64,000 nucleotides of DNA from Capitella teleta (GCA_000328365.1 KB292507.1:4097-68096), one strand, 5' to 3'; counted from the first letter of the stretch, positions 22,560 to 35,165 are shown. The notes: generated by a model from the letters alone, not told the origin. Translations and numbers: made by a program.

Positions 22560-23830
22560 TTTGCTTTTGTTTTTGTTTTTTGTTTTTGTTTTTTTAATGA
22601 TCATTTATTGAATATAATAAAAAAAAAAAGAATAACGAGTGCATTTGTGACAGAATGCGCCACGAAATTACAAAAGTGAACAATAACGCAGAAAAAGAGA
22701 CAAAATAGGAATTGAAATAGACATGTACTTAGCTAATAATGTGCTCTTGACAGATATTTTGAATATACCTATTGATGGGTTGTGAATAATTGGTTGGAAA
22801 AAGGTAATGAAAAAATGAGGAATTCTATAAGCAATGGTTTTCTGGCTTAATAATGTTCTACAGAATGGTACAATCCTATTGATATTGGATCTAGTGTTTC
22901 GACCATGGACCCGAGGAGAAAGAACAAAGAGGATGAGGCAATAGATGATGAGAGATTTTGAAGAAGATAGAGGTGCGGTATACATGTACTAGTACATGCA
23001 AGTCGTGCACAGTCAGCAGTAAGCAGTCGTGGAAAAGTGGTGCTGTATGTGTCAAGCGAGGGACATTAAATATTATTCTGATGGCTTGTTTTTTTTTTTT
23101 TTGTTTTTTTTTTTTTTGTAGTCGAAAAGTCTATTCATGTGGGTTTCAGCAGCGGTTCCCCAAATTATGTTACAGTAGGTAAGGTAGGATCAGGCTATAT
23201 ACAGCATCATGAGCGTTGGTCGGTATACTATTCTTGATACTTATAAGATGACACCTATTGATTTTGAAACTTTATTGGAAATGTGCTTCAGATGATCCGA
23301 GAAGGTGAGCTTGTGCTCTATTTTTACACCTAGAAAACTTGAGCACTCGACGGTGTCTATTACTGAGCCTTCAATTTTGAGTGCAAGAGGTGTTCTATGT
23401 AAGAAATTATTGAAAGAAAATTACATATAATGAAATATAATGAAAATAACATATAAATAACATATAACTATAATTTTTGCGGAATCCATATTGGTGATCT
23501 GTTATTACATTATTTTGTTGGAAGAATTTATACAATCTACCATGGAGCAATCTCTCAAAGATTTTGGAGAAAGCTGGTAGCACAGATATCGGTCTGTAGT
23601 TAGAAATTTCTAGTGGATTTCCTGCTTTGAATATTGGTGTTATGTTTGCGAATTTTAAGCCATCAGGCACTGTGTTTTTTTCATATATTAGGTATATTAT
23701 GTACGTCAGTGGATTCGATAAAGCGTCCCTAACTGCTTTCAGTATTTTAGGCTTTAGATTATCCTCTCCAGGTGCAGCCGATGTTTTCATTGTGTTAATC
23801 GCGGTGGTTATTTCATCATTTATTCAAAAA
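22560..23830 (-). mobile_element. CR1/Jockey-like LINE remnant
   Basis: Minus-strand pieces of one ORF2 lie in order. The start of the reverse transcriptase domain is at 23407-23830 (APGEDNL, TPIFKAG, NYRPISVLPAFSKIFERL, QYGFR). The segment FLGVKIEHKLTFSDHL lies at about 23240-23390. The C-terminal part is at 22668-22985, and an A-rich tail (T-rich on the plus strand) is at 22560-22630. The catalytic middle of the RT domain is absent, so it has a large internal deletion and 5' truncation. It sits between FTSJ1 and the eIF4G 3' region. Confidence 0.75.
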
Positions 23831-23880
23831 AAATATGAATCAAGCAATTTTTTTTTTCTAGTAAAAGAATTTATTAACTT

Positions 23881-23937
23881 ATATAAACATTCTTCATCAT
23901 CCAATAATTCCACGAGGAGAGTAATTGAAGGCTCAAC
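23881..23937. repeat. 55-bp repeat, left copy flanking the duplicated eIF4G segment
   Basis: Matches 24995-25050 with few differences (core TTCTTCATCATCCAATAAT). One copy lies on each side of the duplicated eIF4G exons at 23993-24703. Confidence 0.6.
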
Positions 23938-23992
23938 TACAAGGAGAAAATAAACCGAGAGCAACCATCAGAGAGGGCCTTCCATGCAATCT

Positions 23993-24703
23993 TCGGCTTT
24001 GACTGCGCACGCCGCCAGGTCCCATCTGACCCTGTGATTGAAAATGTAAAAAACGTTAAACACATGTTCACACAAACTTATCACTAAATTTATATTTTTA
24101 TCTAGTGCAGGTCAGCAACGAGGAATTCCATTACGGAAATTCAGCACGAATCCTAAGACAAGGTTGTCATCACGCACAAATACAACAAGCGTTCCTATAA
24201 TAACACAGTAACCTTACCTTGCTACCACTGGGGGAAGATTTGACAAATCCGGGTGTGAAGTCGATCATTTGTTTCATGCTGGGGGGACCACGGTCACCAC
24301 GCGGTTGCTCATTGTGGCGCATCGGAGCATCGAGAATAACATCCAGGCCAGGCAGATTTGTCGGCTTCTCGAGACTTTCGTTTGCGAATTGCAGTTGCAG
24401 TAGAAATGCCCGATCAAGAACAAGAACATGAGTGCTAATCATTACAACACTCATCATCGAGACAATATTCATTTGTTCAATGGACTTCAGCAACGAGGAA
24501 TTCCAACAAGGAAATTCAGCATGGTATCCTTAGCGGTTGGGTGTCATCATCAGTCTTGACTTAACTATATATTAGTAGTAAGCACATACCTTCTTTATAC
24601 TCGTATCGGAGTTCCATGCCCTTCTTGCCATCATTCTCTTTGTCACTGGAGTCCTCTTCCAGCTCTTCATCCTCCATCTCATCCTCTTCCTGAGCCACAT
24701 CAC
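23993..24703 (-). pseudogene. Recent partial duplicate of eIF4G exons 7-9
   Basis: Nearly identical, introns included, to 28761-29515. It holds copies of the 3' end of exon 7, of exon 8 and of the beginning of exon 9. A deletion of about 45 nt in the exon 8 copy removes its 3' splice site and the first residues, including the Tyr of the eIF4E-binding motif (YDRAFLL becomes LDRAFLL). It lies about 1 kb downstream of the eIF4G stop, on the same strand. Retention of introns shows DNA-level duplication, not retroposition. The exon 7 copy is fused to unrelated sequence (see 24590-24782). Confidence 0.8.
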
Positions 24704-24782
24704 GATCCTGGACAACCAACTCTTCAATTACAGTCAGAGGACGAATTCCGGTAATTGCTGGATTGTATAGATCAAGTTCAGC
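24590..24782 (-). CDS. Chimeric exon: novel segment joined to eIF4G acidic segment
   Basis: The copied eIF4G part (VAQEEDEMEDEELEEDSSD) continues, in the same open frame, into about 27 codons not present in eIF4G (AELDLYNPAITGIRPLTVIE and on). The exon is bounded by a good 3' splice site (TATTTTTAG ending at 24783) and the copied GTATGT donor. Read in phase 0 it is open for all 193 nt. Whether it is used is unknown; no start codon or upstream partner was found. Confidence 0.4.
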
Positions 24783-24994
24783 CTAAAAATATAGGAGTGA
24801 AAAGCAAATGGGTGGCATCATGATTCATTCATTTGCCATCATAAGGTTTTCTTCCTGATAATTGAATATTTCAAAGAGTTCTATAGATGAAAAGGCATCT
24901 CTTCTCCATTTTAATTCACTCAGAAAAATGAACACCAAGCAGTTGGGTTTTGGGTCGTTTTTTGTAAATTTTTCAACTTTTTTTTTTATTCACT

Positions 24995-25060
24995 TATATA
25001 CATTCTTCATCATCCAATAATGCCACGAGCAGAGTAATCGAAGGCTCAACCCTCGACAAG

Positions 25061-25090
<30 letters not shown>
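24995..25090. repeat. 55-bp repeat, right copy, with A30 tract
   Basis: 24995-25050 matches 23881-23937. It is followed by an uninterrupted run of about 30 A (25061-25090). Such a tract could be a retroposon tail or a replication-slippage product. Confidence 0.6.
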
Positions 25091-25092
<2 letters not shown>

Positions 25093-25680
25093 GTAAAGGA
25101 ATTGCCTATTTTTTTTGTATCATTTTCCAATTTTGCTCAACCTCCCACTCGTTTTACGGTGTGTGCATGCATGGCCCATGCTGACATTTGGTTAAATAAC
25201 ATGTAAAACACTCATCCATGATTCAAACATCTCCTGTTGACACTTCAATCAGAGGAAAAAAAGAAAAAGGCCTACAGATTTAGACCCCTGAGATAAATAT
25301 GTACAATTACAAAAAAACAAAAACAAAAAACAAAAAAAAACTAAAAAATATGGTTTCGATTTTTTTGTTGTTACAGGAGAGAAATTAAAGTAACCTTAAC
25401 ACTAAATCGCAAAACTCACTTTGCAAATTCAAATATACTTCACCCATCTCCATCAAAGCACAGATAATGAAAAAAAAATAATAATAACAATGGCGCTTTT
25501 CGCAGGAGCACCAAATGGATGGGAAAAGAAAGAGCTCACGCTCAGACACAGAAAAAAAAATAGATTTTCCAATATCACATTGAGTTGTCATGATTCATGA
25601 TCACGTTCAATGCAGCAGCGTTTTGTATAACGTCTGTCGGATAATAATCCACGCCCAATTTATCACAATGCATCACACCC
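25091..25680 (-). other. eIF4G 3' untranslated and flanking sequence
   Basis: A-rich low-complexity DNA (for example A/C runs at 25305-25345) after the eIF4G stop. No coding sequence. No clear single poly(A) signal was picked. Confidence 0.4.
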
Positions 25681-28600
25681 CTACGCATCTTCTTGGTCCT
25701 CTGATGGCTCATGCAGCCAAGTGAAGAACTGCCGGACAGAGTGCCGAGCGACACCCTTGCCAGCCTCTGCCGCATCATCAGACGAATCCCACTTGAAAAA
25801 GGAATCCTCCGAAATAAGATCCTCATCATACAGCACATCAAAAAATGTCCGTAATAATCCTAAGAAGATTAAAAAATATTAATTAAATAACCTATCAATA
25901 CTTGCCATTGAATTCTCACCAGAGGGATGGTGCATTGACACCATCAAGGCCTGAAGCGCATATAACGCTTGAAGTTCCAAGTTTCCGTCATGATCCAAGT
26001 AGATCTGCAGAAGGGTTGCTCTGTCCTTTAATGCAGGGACGTTCAACTGTTTCTTGGCTTCATGGTCAATGATGACGCTCGAGCACACAGCCGTCATCAG
26101 AGCACGCACAAATTGAGAGTCCTTCCTCTGGACTTCAGTTACATTCTCCTATTAGGATGAAAAATAATTAACACATTGGCAGAATTCGTATGAACACAAG
26201 AGTGACTTACTGCAATCCATTCGAGGATGGCGTCGTTAGTCATCTTAGGCTGGACGATTCGCAGGAGCTCAGACTTAATCTGACCAATGGTCAGCTCAGT
26301 AGCATTCAGCATTTCAAGTTTCTATCAACAGAAAAAAAAAAAAGAAAAAAAAAGAGTTGACTACCAATGTACACAAAAGCTTCTGATCCACTCACGTTTT
26401 GCGTCAAGAATTCATTCAGATCACACGACGATGGTGTGAAGTCCTGCCACTGCATCTGAGCCAGACGCCACATATCAGCCACTTTTTCCAAGCCAATAAT
26501 ATCGGCTGTGGCTTTGAGCGCAGCGGCAGCAAGGACGTGAGCCTTGGAGAACGCCATGCAGGGCTTACAGATGGCTTGCAGGGCATCGAGAGGCAGAGCC
26601 CCAGAGACTAGAGAGGGGGCCAAGAGCTCCCCAAAATATGCCCAAACGTTCGGGATATCTGTAGCCAGATCTTCCGCAAATTCAAGAATATCGACCCATC
26701 TGTAAAGAGAGAGAGCAGTCAGCATTGTGAAGAGAATGTCCCCCGCACAACTTACCCTTGAGTGAACTTGGCGATTGAGACAACGCCTTGAGTGAGCAGC
26801 TCAGAGAGTAGTTTAGCACCGCCTGAGCGCGCCTTTTGCGAGCGCTCTAGAACATGATTCAAAATCGCATAGACAATCTTGTCATGTTTAGCAGGTGATT
26901 CAATGTCCTTAACCGACAAAACTGCCTCCTGCAAATGGAATTAACAATAAGCATGAACATGGATTATTTGGCACAAACCTTGAGGTCGTTATTGAGCAGC
27001 AGCTCATCCACCAAATAAGTCGTCTTTCTCTCTACTTCTTCATCCGTGAATTCTTTCGCAGCGGGTTGAGCAACAGCTGCGGGCCTTGAAGCCTCCGAGG
27101 TTGGGGGTTCCCTAGATCTCTCCCGATTCCTGCTTGATTCACGGCTCTGGTTGCGAGATCCTGGTGCACTGCGATTAGAAGATGAAGGTCTGTTGATGTT
27201 TCTTGCCGCTGCGATTGCAGCTTCCCTGTCGTGTTCTCGAGAAGCGCGTGTAATATTTCTTCCTCTGGAATCCCTGCCTTGCGAGAGTCTCCCGGCGCTC
27301 TTAGGGTTAGCCGGTGGCGGCATGGAAGACCTGGTGGCAGAAGAGCCTCTTCCCCTGGCATCCTCAGCCCCACTGAGAGCAGAGAAGCGATTTGCGGGAG
27401 CAGAGGACTTCTCTGCCTCCTGGGAAGAGGGCTTGCTGCCTCCACTACTTCCTCTTGCCCATGAGAAGCCGCCTCGACCGCCTGGCCCCAACTGAATGTC
27501 ACCCTCCACTTTGTTGATCCTGATATTCATGCGCTTCGGATCCATTTGCGGCGCCCTCTTACTGACAGATGTCCAGCCATCATCGGATTGCTGTTGGGGA
27601 CCTCCTCCCTGTTGGCCACGATTGGGACCGGGTCCACGGCTTCGCTTGTCCTGAGGAGGCAGGCTATGTAGCAGTGCAGCCTTCTCCTGTTTCTCTCGCT
27701 CAGCCTCATCGTGGACCTCACTGATCATTTTGGGTCCTTTGTCCTCTCGACGTGGAATCCATTTGTTCTGAAGAGAAGAGAGATCAGTTACATGATGACT
27801 CACAAGAGATCAAGACTTACTTTTCGGAGGTCAATAACATCCTGTAGCATAAACCGTACCCTGCTGCTGAATTGCCGGTTGTTAACAATGGTCTCAATGC
27901 GTTGGAAGTATTGGTCAAACAATTTCTGCAATAACATAAGAGCACACATTAGAACCAGCTCATGCAAATTAAAGTTCAGCCTTACTGTTCCATTCTTGAC
28001 ATCAATCTTCTTGCCAATTGTTGTCAGCAACCCACAGAGGCACTCCATGGACTCTTCATCCTTTGCTTTCAGTAACTTATGCACACACTCATGCATGATC
28101 TTCTCAAGGAGAACGTCCAGCTTATACAACTCCCCAATAAACCGGATGTTGCCGTTGGATCGTCGTCTGGCCATTGTGCGCGCGTATTCAAGCTCCAGGC
28201 GGAGTTGTTTCTTCTCCTCCTCTGACTCAGCCGCCTCGATGGAAAGAAGCTTAGCCGCATCTTCCACCTCAGCGGCTTTGTCTTTTTGGAATTCAATTTG
28301 ACATTGCACGACGAGGAGATTTCGGAACACAACCATCTGGGAGGGGTCTTTGTCGCTTGGCACCTTAACCTGGAAGAAAAGACGGTAAGTGACAGCCTAA
28401 GAAGATAAAGAGATGACTCACTTGGCCAAGCCTTTTGCATAAGTTAGCATAGGTCACACTAAATGCTGGCTCGCTGATAGCCTTCTCAAATACTATCATG
28501 ATCGCGCCTTTCAAAAGGCTCTCAGTTGAGATTTCCAGTTCAGCAAATTGCGGGATCAGAGTTTGGAAGTTCTGCGGGGTCAATTTGTTCAAAATTGCAC

Positions 28601-31600
28601 GCACTTTTCTGAACACTTCCTGCTCCACAAGCTCTTGAGAGACTCCATCAGCAGAAGCAACCTTAGCAGGTGGCTTCCATGCATTCTTGGCCCTTTTGAG
28701 CGTGACATCTTCTGAGCGTTGAATGGAGATGACCTTGCCGGGGGGTCGTTGGTCTTTTTGTCGGCTTCGACTGCGCATGCCGCCAGGTCCCATCTGACCC
28801 TGTGATTGAAAATGTAAAAAACGTTAAACACATGTTCACACAAACTTATCACTAAATTTATATTTTTATCTAGTGCAGGTCAGCAACGAGGAATTCCATT
28901 ACGGAAATTCAGCACGAATCCTAAGACAAGGTTGTCATCACGCACAAATACAACGAGCGTTCCTATAATAACACAGTAACCTTACCTTGCTACCACTGGG
29001 GGAAGATTTGACAAATCCGGGTGTGAAGTCGATCATTTGTTTCATGCTGGGGGGACCACGGTCACCACGCGGTTGCTCATTGTGGCGCATCGGAGCATCG
29101 AGAATAACATCCAGGCCAGGCAGATTTGTCGGCTTCTCGAGACTTTCGTTTGCGAATTGCAGTTGCAGTAGAAATGCCCGATCGTACTGCTTCTTGCCTT
29201 CAAGGTTGAGTGGACTCCACTGGTCTGGAACAAGAAGAACATGAGTGCTAATCATTACAACACTCATCATCGAGACAATGTTCATTTGTTCAATGGACTT
29301 CAGCAACGAGGAATTCCAACAAGGAAATTCAGCATGGTATTCTTAGCGGTTGGGTGTCATCATCAGTCTTGACTTAACTATACATTAGTAGTAAGCACAT
29401 ACCTTCTTTATACTCGTATCGGAGTTCCATGCCCTTCTTGCCATCATTCTCTTTGTCACTGGAGTCCTCTTCCAGCTCTTCATCCTCCATCTCATCCTCT
29501 TCCTGAGCCACATCATCATCATCCGGGACAACCTCTTCCTTTTTGGGGGGAGCAACCACCTCTTCTACAACCATGGTCGGAGGAGGAACAACAGGCTCTT
29601 CTTGAGGGGCCTTCTCTTCCTGGTGGTTAACCTCCTCAGCGGGAGGAGCAGGAGCAGCGGGACTCTCTTCAACCACCTCTGGAGCAGGCTTCTTCACAGC
29701 TGGTTCCAGTGGGCACGAGGACGTGGAGCTGGTCGTGGAGGTCGTCATGGCTGGAGGAGTATCTTCGAGGCTAGTGTCCACAAAGGCATCCATATCAGAG
29801 CCATGGTCCGGCTTATTGTTCAACTCTCGGAGCTTCTGTTTTCTCGACTTATCTTTCTTGCCTGCAAAGAGAGAGGCACGAGGCGTTAGTTATGCAGGCA
29901 AAGCAGCCGCTTACACTCCCAGTGCATGCACAAATCACACACACAATCACACACAGGTCAGATAACAACGCTGTACTGATGCCAGGCGAACAAGCTGCTG
30001 CATCACAGAGCGCGTGATCACCAGACCAGGCTCACGCACGCAAGTTACGTAACATTCAGCTTGGTCACACCCCCACCCCCTCAACTAAACCCCCTGTACT
30101 AATATATAAAGATACCCTGAGGCAGGCCACGCTAGAAAAGCCCTCTGGGACACAAGTTATGTAACCAAACACAAACTACCTCCATTAAAGCTAAATTAAT
30201 TCATGACTCACGAAGCGAGTGGCCGCCGGCCAAGCGACGCGAAGGAGAACAATGCGTTTGGAATGCGTATCGAAAGAAGGAAACGCACTCGCGGAGCGGA
30301 AGGGAAAAATTATAGCAGCACACACAGGGATCAGATCAGAAGTCGACGCATGCGTACCCAGCGTGTCCGATTGGCGTCTTGATCGCACGACTTGACCTCT
30401 GAAGTGCAGCGGCGCAGGGGGAGGCCGTCCCGTGCATGGCGCGTGCGGCTGGCAGGCATGAGATGTTGCCTGGGGAGGCCGACCCCACATCAACGTCGGC
30501 ACCGACTGACTGCGCGAACGGGGGCTCCGGTAAAACACCTGGGTGTGCACCACGATGGGTTGCTGCTGCTGCTGCTGCGAAGATGGCGGCTGCTGGTGGA
30601 GCTGCGGTTGGAAGCGAGCGGGCGAGTACCTCTCGCGCCGGTCCATCTTACAGGCAGATATGTCCACCATGATGGTCAGTTTAGAGCACACAGACGTGGA
30701 TAGTGGACACTACATCCTTGGCGGCTGCAGAGCGTGCACATAATCCAGACGATAAGACCAGCAAAAGAGAGCGGTAATGTCGGCCGAGAAGTGAATAAGT
30801 GTTTACTGAAGGCGAGGAGAAAGGTCGGCTCAGCAACACGGGCCAGAAGAAAGCGTATACGCTAGCAGAGCAGTAAACAGCAGCTCACGGGCAGCAGATA
30901 TTATGCTTCACTGGGCTAATTTTGGATACACCCATGCCAAAGCGAAAGCAACGGGGAAAAATACGAGGAAGACCCCTCGTCAGCCGCGTGGGCCTATTAA
31001 TAGAACTGCGTACTGGCGTGGAATTCCGTCATCACACGACGCAGATCGAGCAGTATCGGCGAAGGATTACACAACGCTGTGTCGATAACTACTTCAAACC
31101 GAGATTGATCGAAGAGATTATAAAACAAGGCCAAAATACGTCATCAATCGGCATACCACAGATATTTTTCTTCTTCGGCACATTGCACAGACTTAGATTA
31201 TGCAGTGGGTAAATCGCGCATGCGCACTCCTGCATTTCCTTTAACAATAACAGGGACCTAGTAAGTCGGGCCAGTATGACAATGACCTTGAACTCTTCTA
31301 CACGTGTTCATAACATAAAGACCCACATCGTGACAAAACTGCGCAGTTACGAAACCACTAATTTATAACAGTATCCATCGGGTAATCCAGAAAGCGCAGC
31401 CACAAGATGAATACAATCACGTGGCAAGTCAAAAGACAGTAGCGGTCGAGAGAGACAGAGTCAAGTGCTCCGCAAGAAAGGTCACCAAAAGAACGGCGTA
31501 CACTTACGTTTGTTAACCATGCTGACAATGCGGTGTATATTCCAGTGTGCGCGCCGAAAGTCTCGGGGAAGACCCCCTTGGGTGGAATCAGCTGCAAATC

Positions 31601-34600
31601 CTTACATACTGTCTCCACTTCGAAGACGGCTAAGAAGTAACCAAAAGTTGAAAGTCGGGTCAGCTGCTCCTAGCGCGACCTATTAAATGTCGCGTCATTG
31701 GCTCAACCAACGATGACGAATCCACAACCGTGAATTGGAAAGCGACGACAAGAAGCCGACACAATGAAAAGTGAGGATCCACAAGAGCGATTATAAGGCC
31801 GCTTGCGCTCCGAAGCGGCCAGAGGCGGCGTATGAAATAAGCCAGGAGTTAAAGTTCAATGCTGGCGTACACAGATCGGCGGCGGCGCACTACTGCGGTG
31901 GGGGCGCCCCCCTCCAACCGACGGCGGCTGCTACTCTAACTAAACAAGTGTCGCCGGCATAATCGTACAGCAGCAGAGTGTACAGGATACATGTATGACA
32001 GCCACCCGCATGCAGCCACAAATATATAGTGCTGTAGGAGTTCCTCTCTGGCGAGGCCCAGCTAACCGTAAACAATGATCGGGACACAGATGAGCCTCAC
32101 CGGCACGACTATCGACATAGGAGCTCCGCTGCATGTAGAGAGTTCCAGGATAATTATCGTTTCGCAACCGCAGGATGCAAGACCTCAGACAGAATCAAGA
32201 GGAAACATGCCGGTCTATTTCGTCTCTGAATTATGCAGTTAAAAGCATCAGAGACACAATGAATCAGCCGCAGGCAAAAAGAACAGCGCTTCGCGGATGC
32301 ACGTCATTCAGAGTAAAAAAATATAGATATCGCCAAGAGAAACTAACATGTTGCACCAGATTAATTTAGAAAATGCGACTGGATGTACATGCAGAATGCT
32401 CATTCGAGGTGAAATGCGAGTAGTATTAGTATTATTTTGATATTTGATCTGGCAGATCATGTATCATTCAAACCATCTAATCCACACACAGTGTAAGCCT
32501 TGTTTAAGACTTAAGAATTCGTTTTGCAATAGGGCAGCACTACTAAGTCACCGAATAATTATAAACAAAATTAAACTCACAATCATAACGACTAACTGGA
32601 CCTTGATAATCCCAGGCGAAATAACTGCAGTCAGGCGATCAAACTAACTGAGCTACTCGGTGGTGCAGTCAGAAAAAATCAACTACTGATACATGAAACG
32701 AAAGCCATACTACCCCACACTGAAATTTGATATCTTGATTCTGTGAAAGTCTGAAGACCCGCTCTGTCCATACACATTGCAGCACTTATAATTTCAGTAA
32801 AAATGATATAAAAAAATTCTATCATGAAAATGTGGCCGCCATTTTCCACTATCAGGTTGAAAAATAACTGTAGATTGATCTTCATTTTTTCCAATAACAA
32901 TTTTCAGAAGAAAAATATTAAGTCAGAATTCCTATTCAGTATCGGTCAACTCTAATTGAGACTTTGCGGACTGATCAGTTGAAAACACAAATACCTTTAA
33001 AAACCAGCACAACATAAGGCGGTGAGTGCTGTGACTGCACAGCACGCACGCACAATGACATTGAAAGCAGAAGTCAAAAGGAAGCACAGCACAGCACAAT
33101 CTCCAACAGACTACAGTTACTGTGACTTAACTTTCAGTATCAAATCAATTAACGATGCATGCACATAACATTAAGACACTTACTGGCACTGGCAGCCGCC
33201 AAATCGTCGCTCTGCAGGGCAGGGGGCTGGCTCTCCACAGGGGACTCAACCACCGCTTCTTCCACGACTTCTACAGCGACAGGCGCTGGAGCAACTGGGG
33301 CAGGAGCGGCAGCAACCGGGGCAGGAGCGGCAGCAACCGGAGAAGGAGCGGCAGCAACCGGGGCTGTGAGCTGGGCACTGGCCTCAGCAACTGTCTCTTC
33401 ATTGACTTCAGCAGCAGGAGCGTGCACAGGAGCCAACTCACTGGCAGTTGTGGATGTCGTAGAGGGAGCAACTGGTGTGGGAATGCCAACCGCTACCGGC
33501 TCAGGTTCAGCGACCTCTGGGTTTGGCTCAGTGGTCTCAATGGGAGTCATCGTCTCACCATCCGTCACAGCATTTGCAGCTGCAGCGGCAGCAGCTGCTG
33601 CTAACCGGTCTTCTGGTTTCAAAGCTTTTGCAACTTGCGCCGCAAACTGTGCAGCAATCTCATTATTTGCAGCTTGCGTAGCAGGAGGAGGTGAAGCCGC
33701 ACTCTGGAAGTAGGAGATCAATGAGTCTTTGTGGGGAATTCCTTGAGAAAACAAACCTCAGTAGGGGTTGCCGCAGGGCTTTCAGTCTCAGCAACAGGTG
33801 GAGTTGCGCTCTTGTTAGGCCCGCTCTGCATCAAGTCCTCTGTGATGTTCCTGCCAGTGTTGGGGTCCGTGATGGTCAACATCTTGCGTTCTCTCCGTGG
33901 TGGGTACTGAGCTTGTTGTGGTGTCGCCTGTGCCTGGATGGATACACTGACCGGCCGGTGTTGCTGAGCAGGCATCTGCTGCTGCTGAGGTGGATAGTAA
34001 ACTGGAAAGAAAAGATCAAAATTATTCATAATCGCAGAGTCGCAAAAGGATCACTCACTGGGATTATTCTGCGACGGTACATTGTAGTGCGCATATTGTG
34101 GAGCCATTGATGTGGCTGGGTATCCTGATTGCTGGGCTGCAAAGATTCCTCCAGGCATTCTCGGTTGGTACTGCAGAAGGATGGGAATGGTGAATGACGT
34201 GCTGGATACGCAAGAGAGTACGCTTACCATGACATTTGAGGCAGGCGGCCCAGTCAGTGTTATGACCTGTGAGTGACCCTGCATAGACTGCAGGTATGGC
34301 GGAGGATTCCCTTGCGTGAACATGGTACCGTACATGTTGCCGGCTTGTGATACATTAATATTGTTCATAGGACCTCTGGGCTGCCGAGGATTCATGTTGC
34401 CGGGTACATTAGATTGTGGAGGCATAAAGTTTTGCTGAAACAACAAAAAATAAACTGATTGAAGAGAGTGCTGAAGAGGAATAAGACAACTCACTTGATT
34501 GGCAGGTCTAGGCTGCTGTGTTTGCGAATACCTGTTGAGTGTATTCATATCTGTCGGGGGTGTTGGGCCAGGAGGTGGTGGCACATGGGCCGAGGAAAGG

Positions 34601-35165
34601 GGCTGGTTGCTCAGCACGACGTTACTGTGCGCTCCTAGAGTTGCATTATAATGGGTCCCAGGGGGAGGGTGGGAGGGGGGAACACCACCCTGTTGCGGCT
34701 GAGGAGGGGGTGGGCCTTGGTGGTGAAGGCCGTTTCCACTGGTGGGAGCAGATGGGGGAGGACCGGCCGACTGTTGGTTCTTCTGTGGTGGTTGACTATA
34801 TAGCATGCGCTGCTGTTGTTGCTGTTGCTGGGAACCCGGTTGTGGGAAATGCTGGCGGACTCCACGCAGGTGAAATGAAGTGTTGTAGGCCTCGTAGCTG
34901 TCACCCGGCCCTGGAGAAAAAAAAAGCCATCAGCACAAGAAATGGCATTCTCAACACGTCAATCCTATACAGTACTGAACAATACTTGCTTAATTCAAAA
35001 TTTGTACAACTTCTACAAATTTTCTATTGCTGGAACTTTGCAATTCCTGGATACCTGATATTACATACGAGGACCACTGTACTCACGTTGGCCAAAGTTA
35101 GCCTGGGAGGCCGGTGCAGAGGAGGGCGGTGGTGCCTGTTGCCCTCTTGGTGGCAATCTTAACAT
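25681..35165 (-). CDS. EIF4G: Eukaryotic translation initiation factor 4 gamma
   Basis: Scaffold of the eIF4F complex, joining eIF4E, eIF4A, PABP and eIF3 at the mRNA cap. I read 17 exons: 35087-35165, 34495-34910, 34228-34434, 34059-34170, 33757-34001, 33184-33703, 29403-29861, 28986-29224, 28422-28799, 27986-28369, 27821-27925, 26979-27767, 26756-26928, 26396-26699, 26211-26321, 25920-26148 and 25681-25859. They sum to 4929 nt, exactly 1642 codons plus stop. Order: a Pro/Gln-rich N-terminus; a PABP-region-like ITDPNTGRNITEDL; an Ala/Pro-rich stretch; an acidic stretch; the eIF4E-binding motif YDRAFLLQLQF (Y near residue 693); MIF4G (about 800-1040); an RS/RG-rich linker; MA3 (about 1290-1480); and W2 ending FFTWLHEPSEDQEDA. 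Introns are 40-80 nt apart from intron 1 (176 nt) and intron 6 (3.3 kb), which holds an alternative first exon. Confidence 0.95.
29862..30396 (-). other. eIF4G intron 6, part next to exon 7
   Basis: Non-coding sequence between the alternative first exon and exon 7. No repeats recognised. Confidence 0.5.
30397..30646 (-). CDS. EIF4G: Candidate alternative first exon of eIF4G
   Basis: Inside the 3.3-kb intron 6, an ATG at 30646 opens a Gln/Pro/Arg-rich frame (MDRRERYSPARFQPQLHQ, then a Q6 run), ending at an AG|GTCAAG donor after 250 nt. Exon 7 needs one leading base of a codon, and 250 leaves exactly one, so the splice is in frame (R-G-K-K-D-K). The result would be a short isoform of about 1199 aa that lacks the N-terminal region with the PABP-type segment but keeps eIF4E binding, MIF4G, MA3 and W2. 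GC is high around it (30200-31000), as at a promoter. An in-frame ATG further up (30684, MCSKLTI...) or 30663 could also serve. Usage is not proven. Confidence 0.45.
30700..33183. other. Remainder of eIF4G intron 6
   Basis: GC-rich at 30700-31000 and again at 31870-31930 (GGCGGCGGCGC run), AT-rich later. A diverged SINE copy lies at 32525-32670. It probably holds the alternative promoter. No other coding sequence. Confidence 0.4.
32525..32670 (-). repeat. tRNA-derived SINE, diverged partial copy 3
   Basis: Aligns with the tRNA-proximal half of the SINE at 16160 and 37790 (GGGCAGCACT, AAGTCACCGAA, GCAGTCAGGCGATCAAACTA, GAGCTACTCGGTG) but with many changes, so it is an old copy. It lies in eIF4G intron 6. 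Confidence 0.55.

Noticed and set aside
25061-25090. A30 tract as evidence for a processed eIF4G retrocopy
   Set aside because: The nearby duplicate retains introns, so it did not arise from mRNA.
27151-27495. Plus-strand frame opposite eIF4G exon 12
   Set aside because: Antisense shadow of the RS/RG-rich linker of eIF4G.
33155-33713. Long plus-strand open frames opposite eIF4G exon 6
   Set aside because: They are antisense readings of an Ala/Pro-rich coding exon; the minus-strand frame has matching splice sites and phase.
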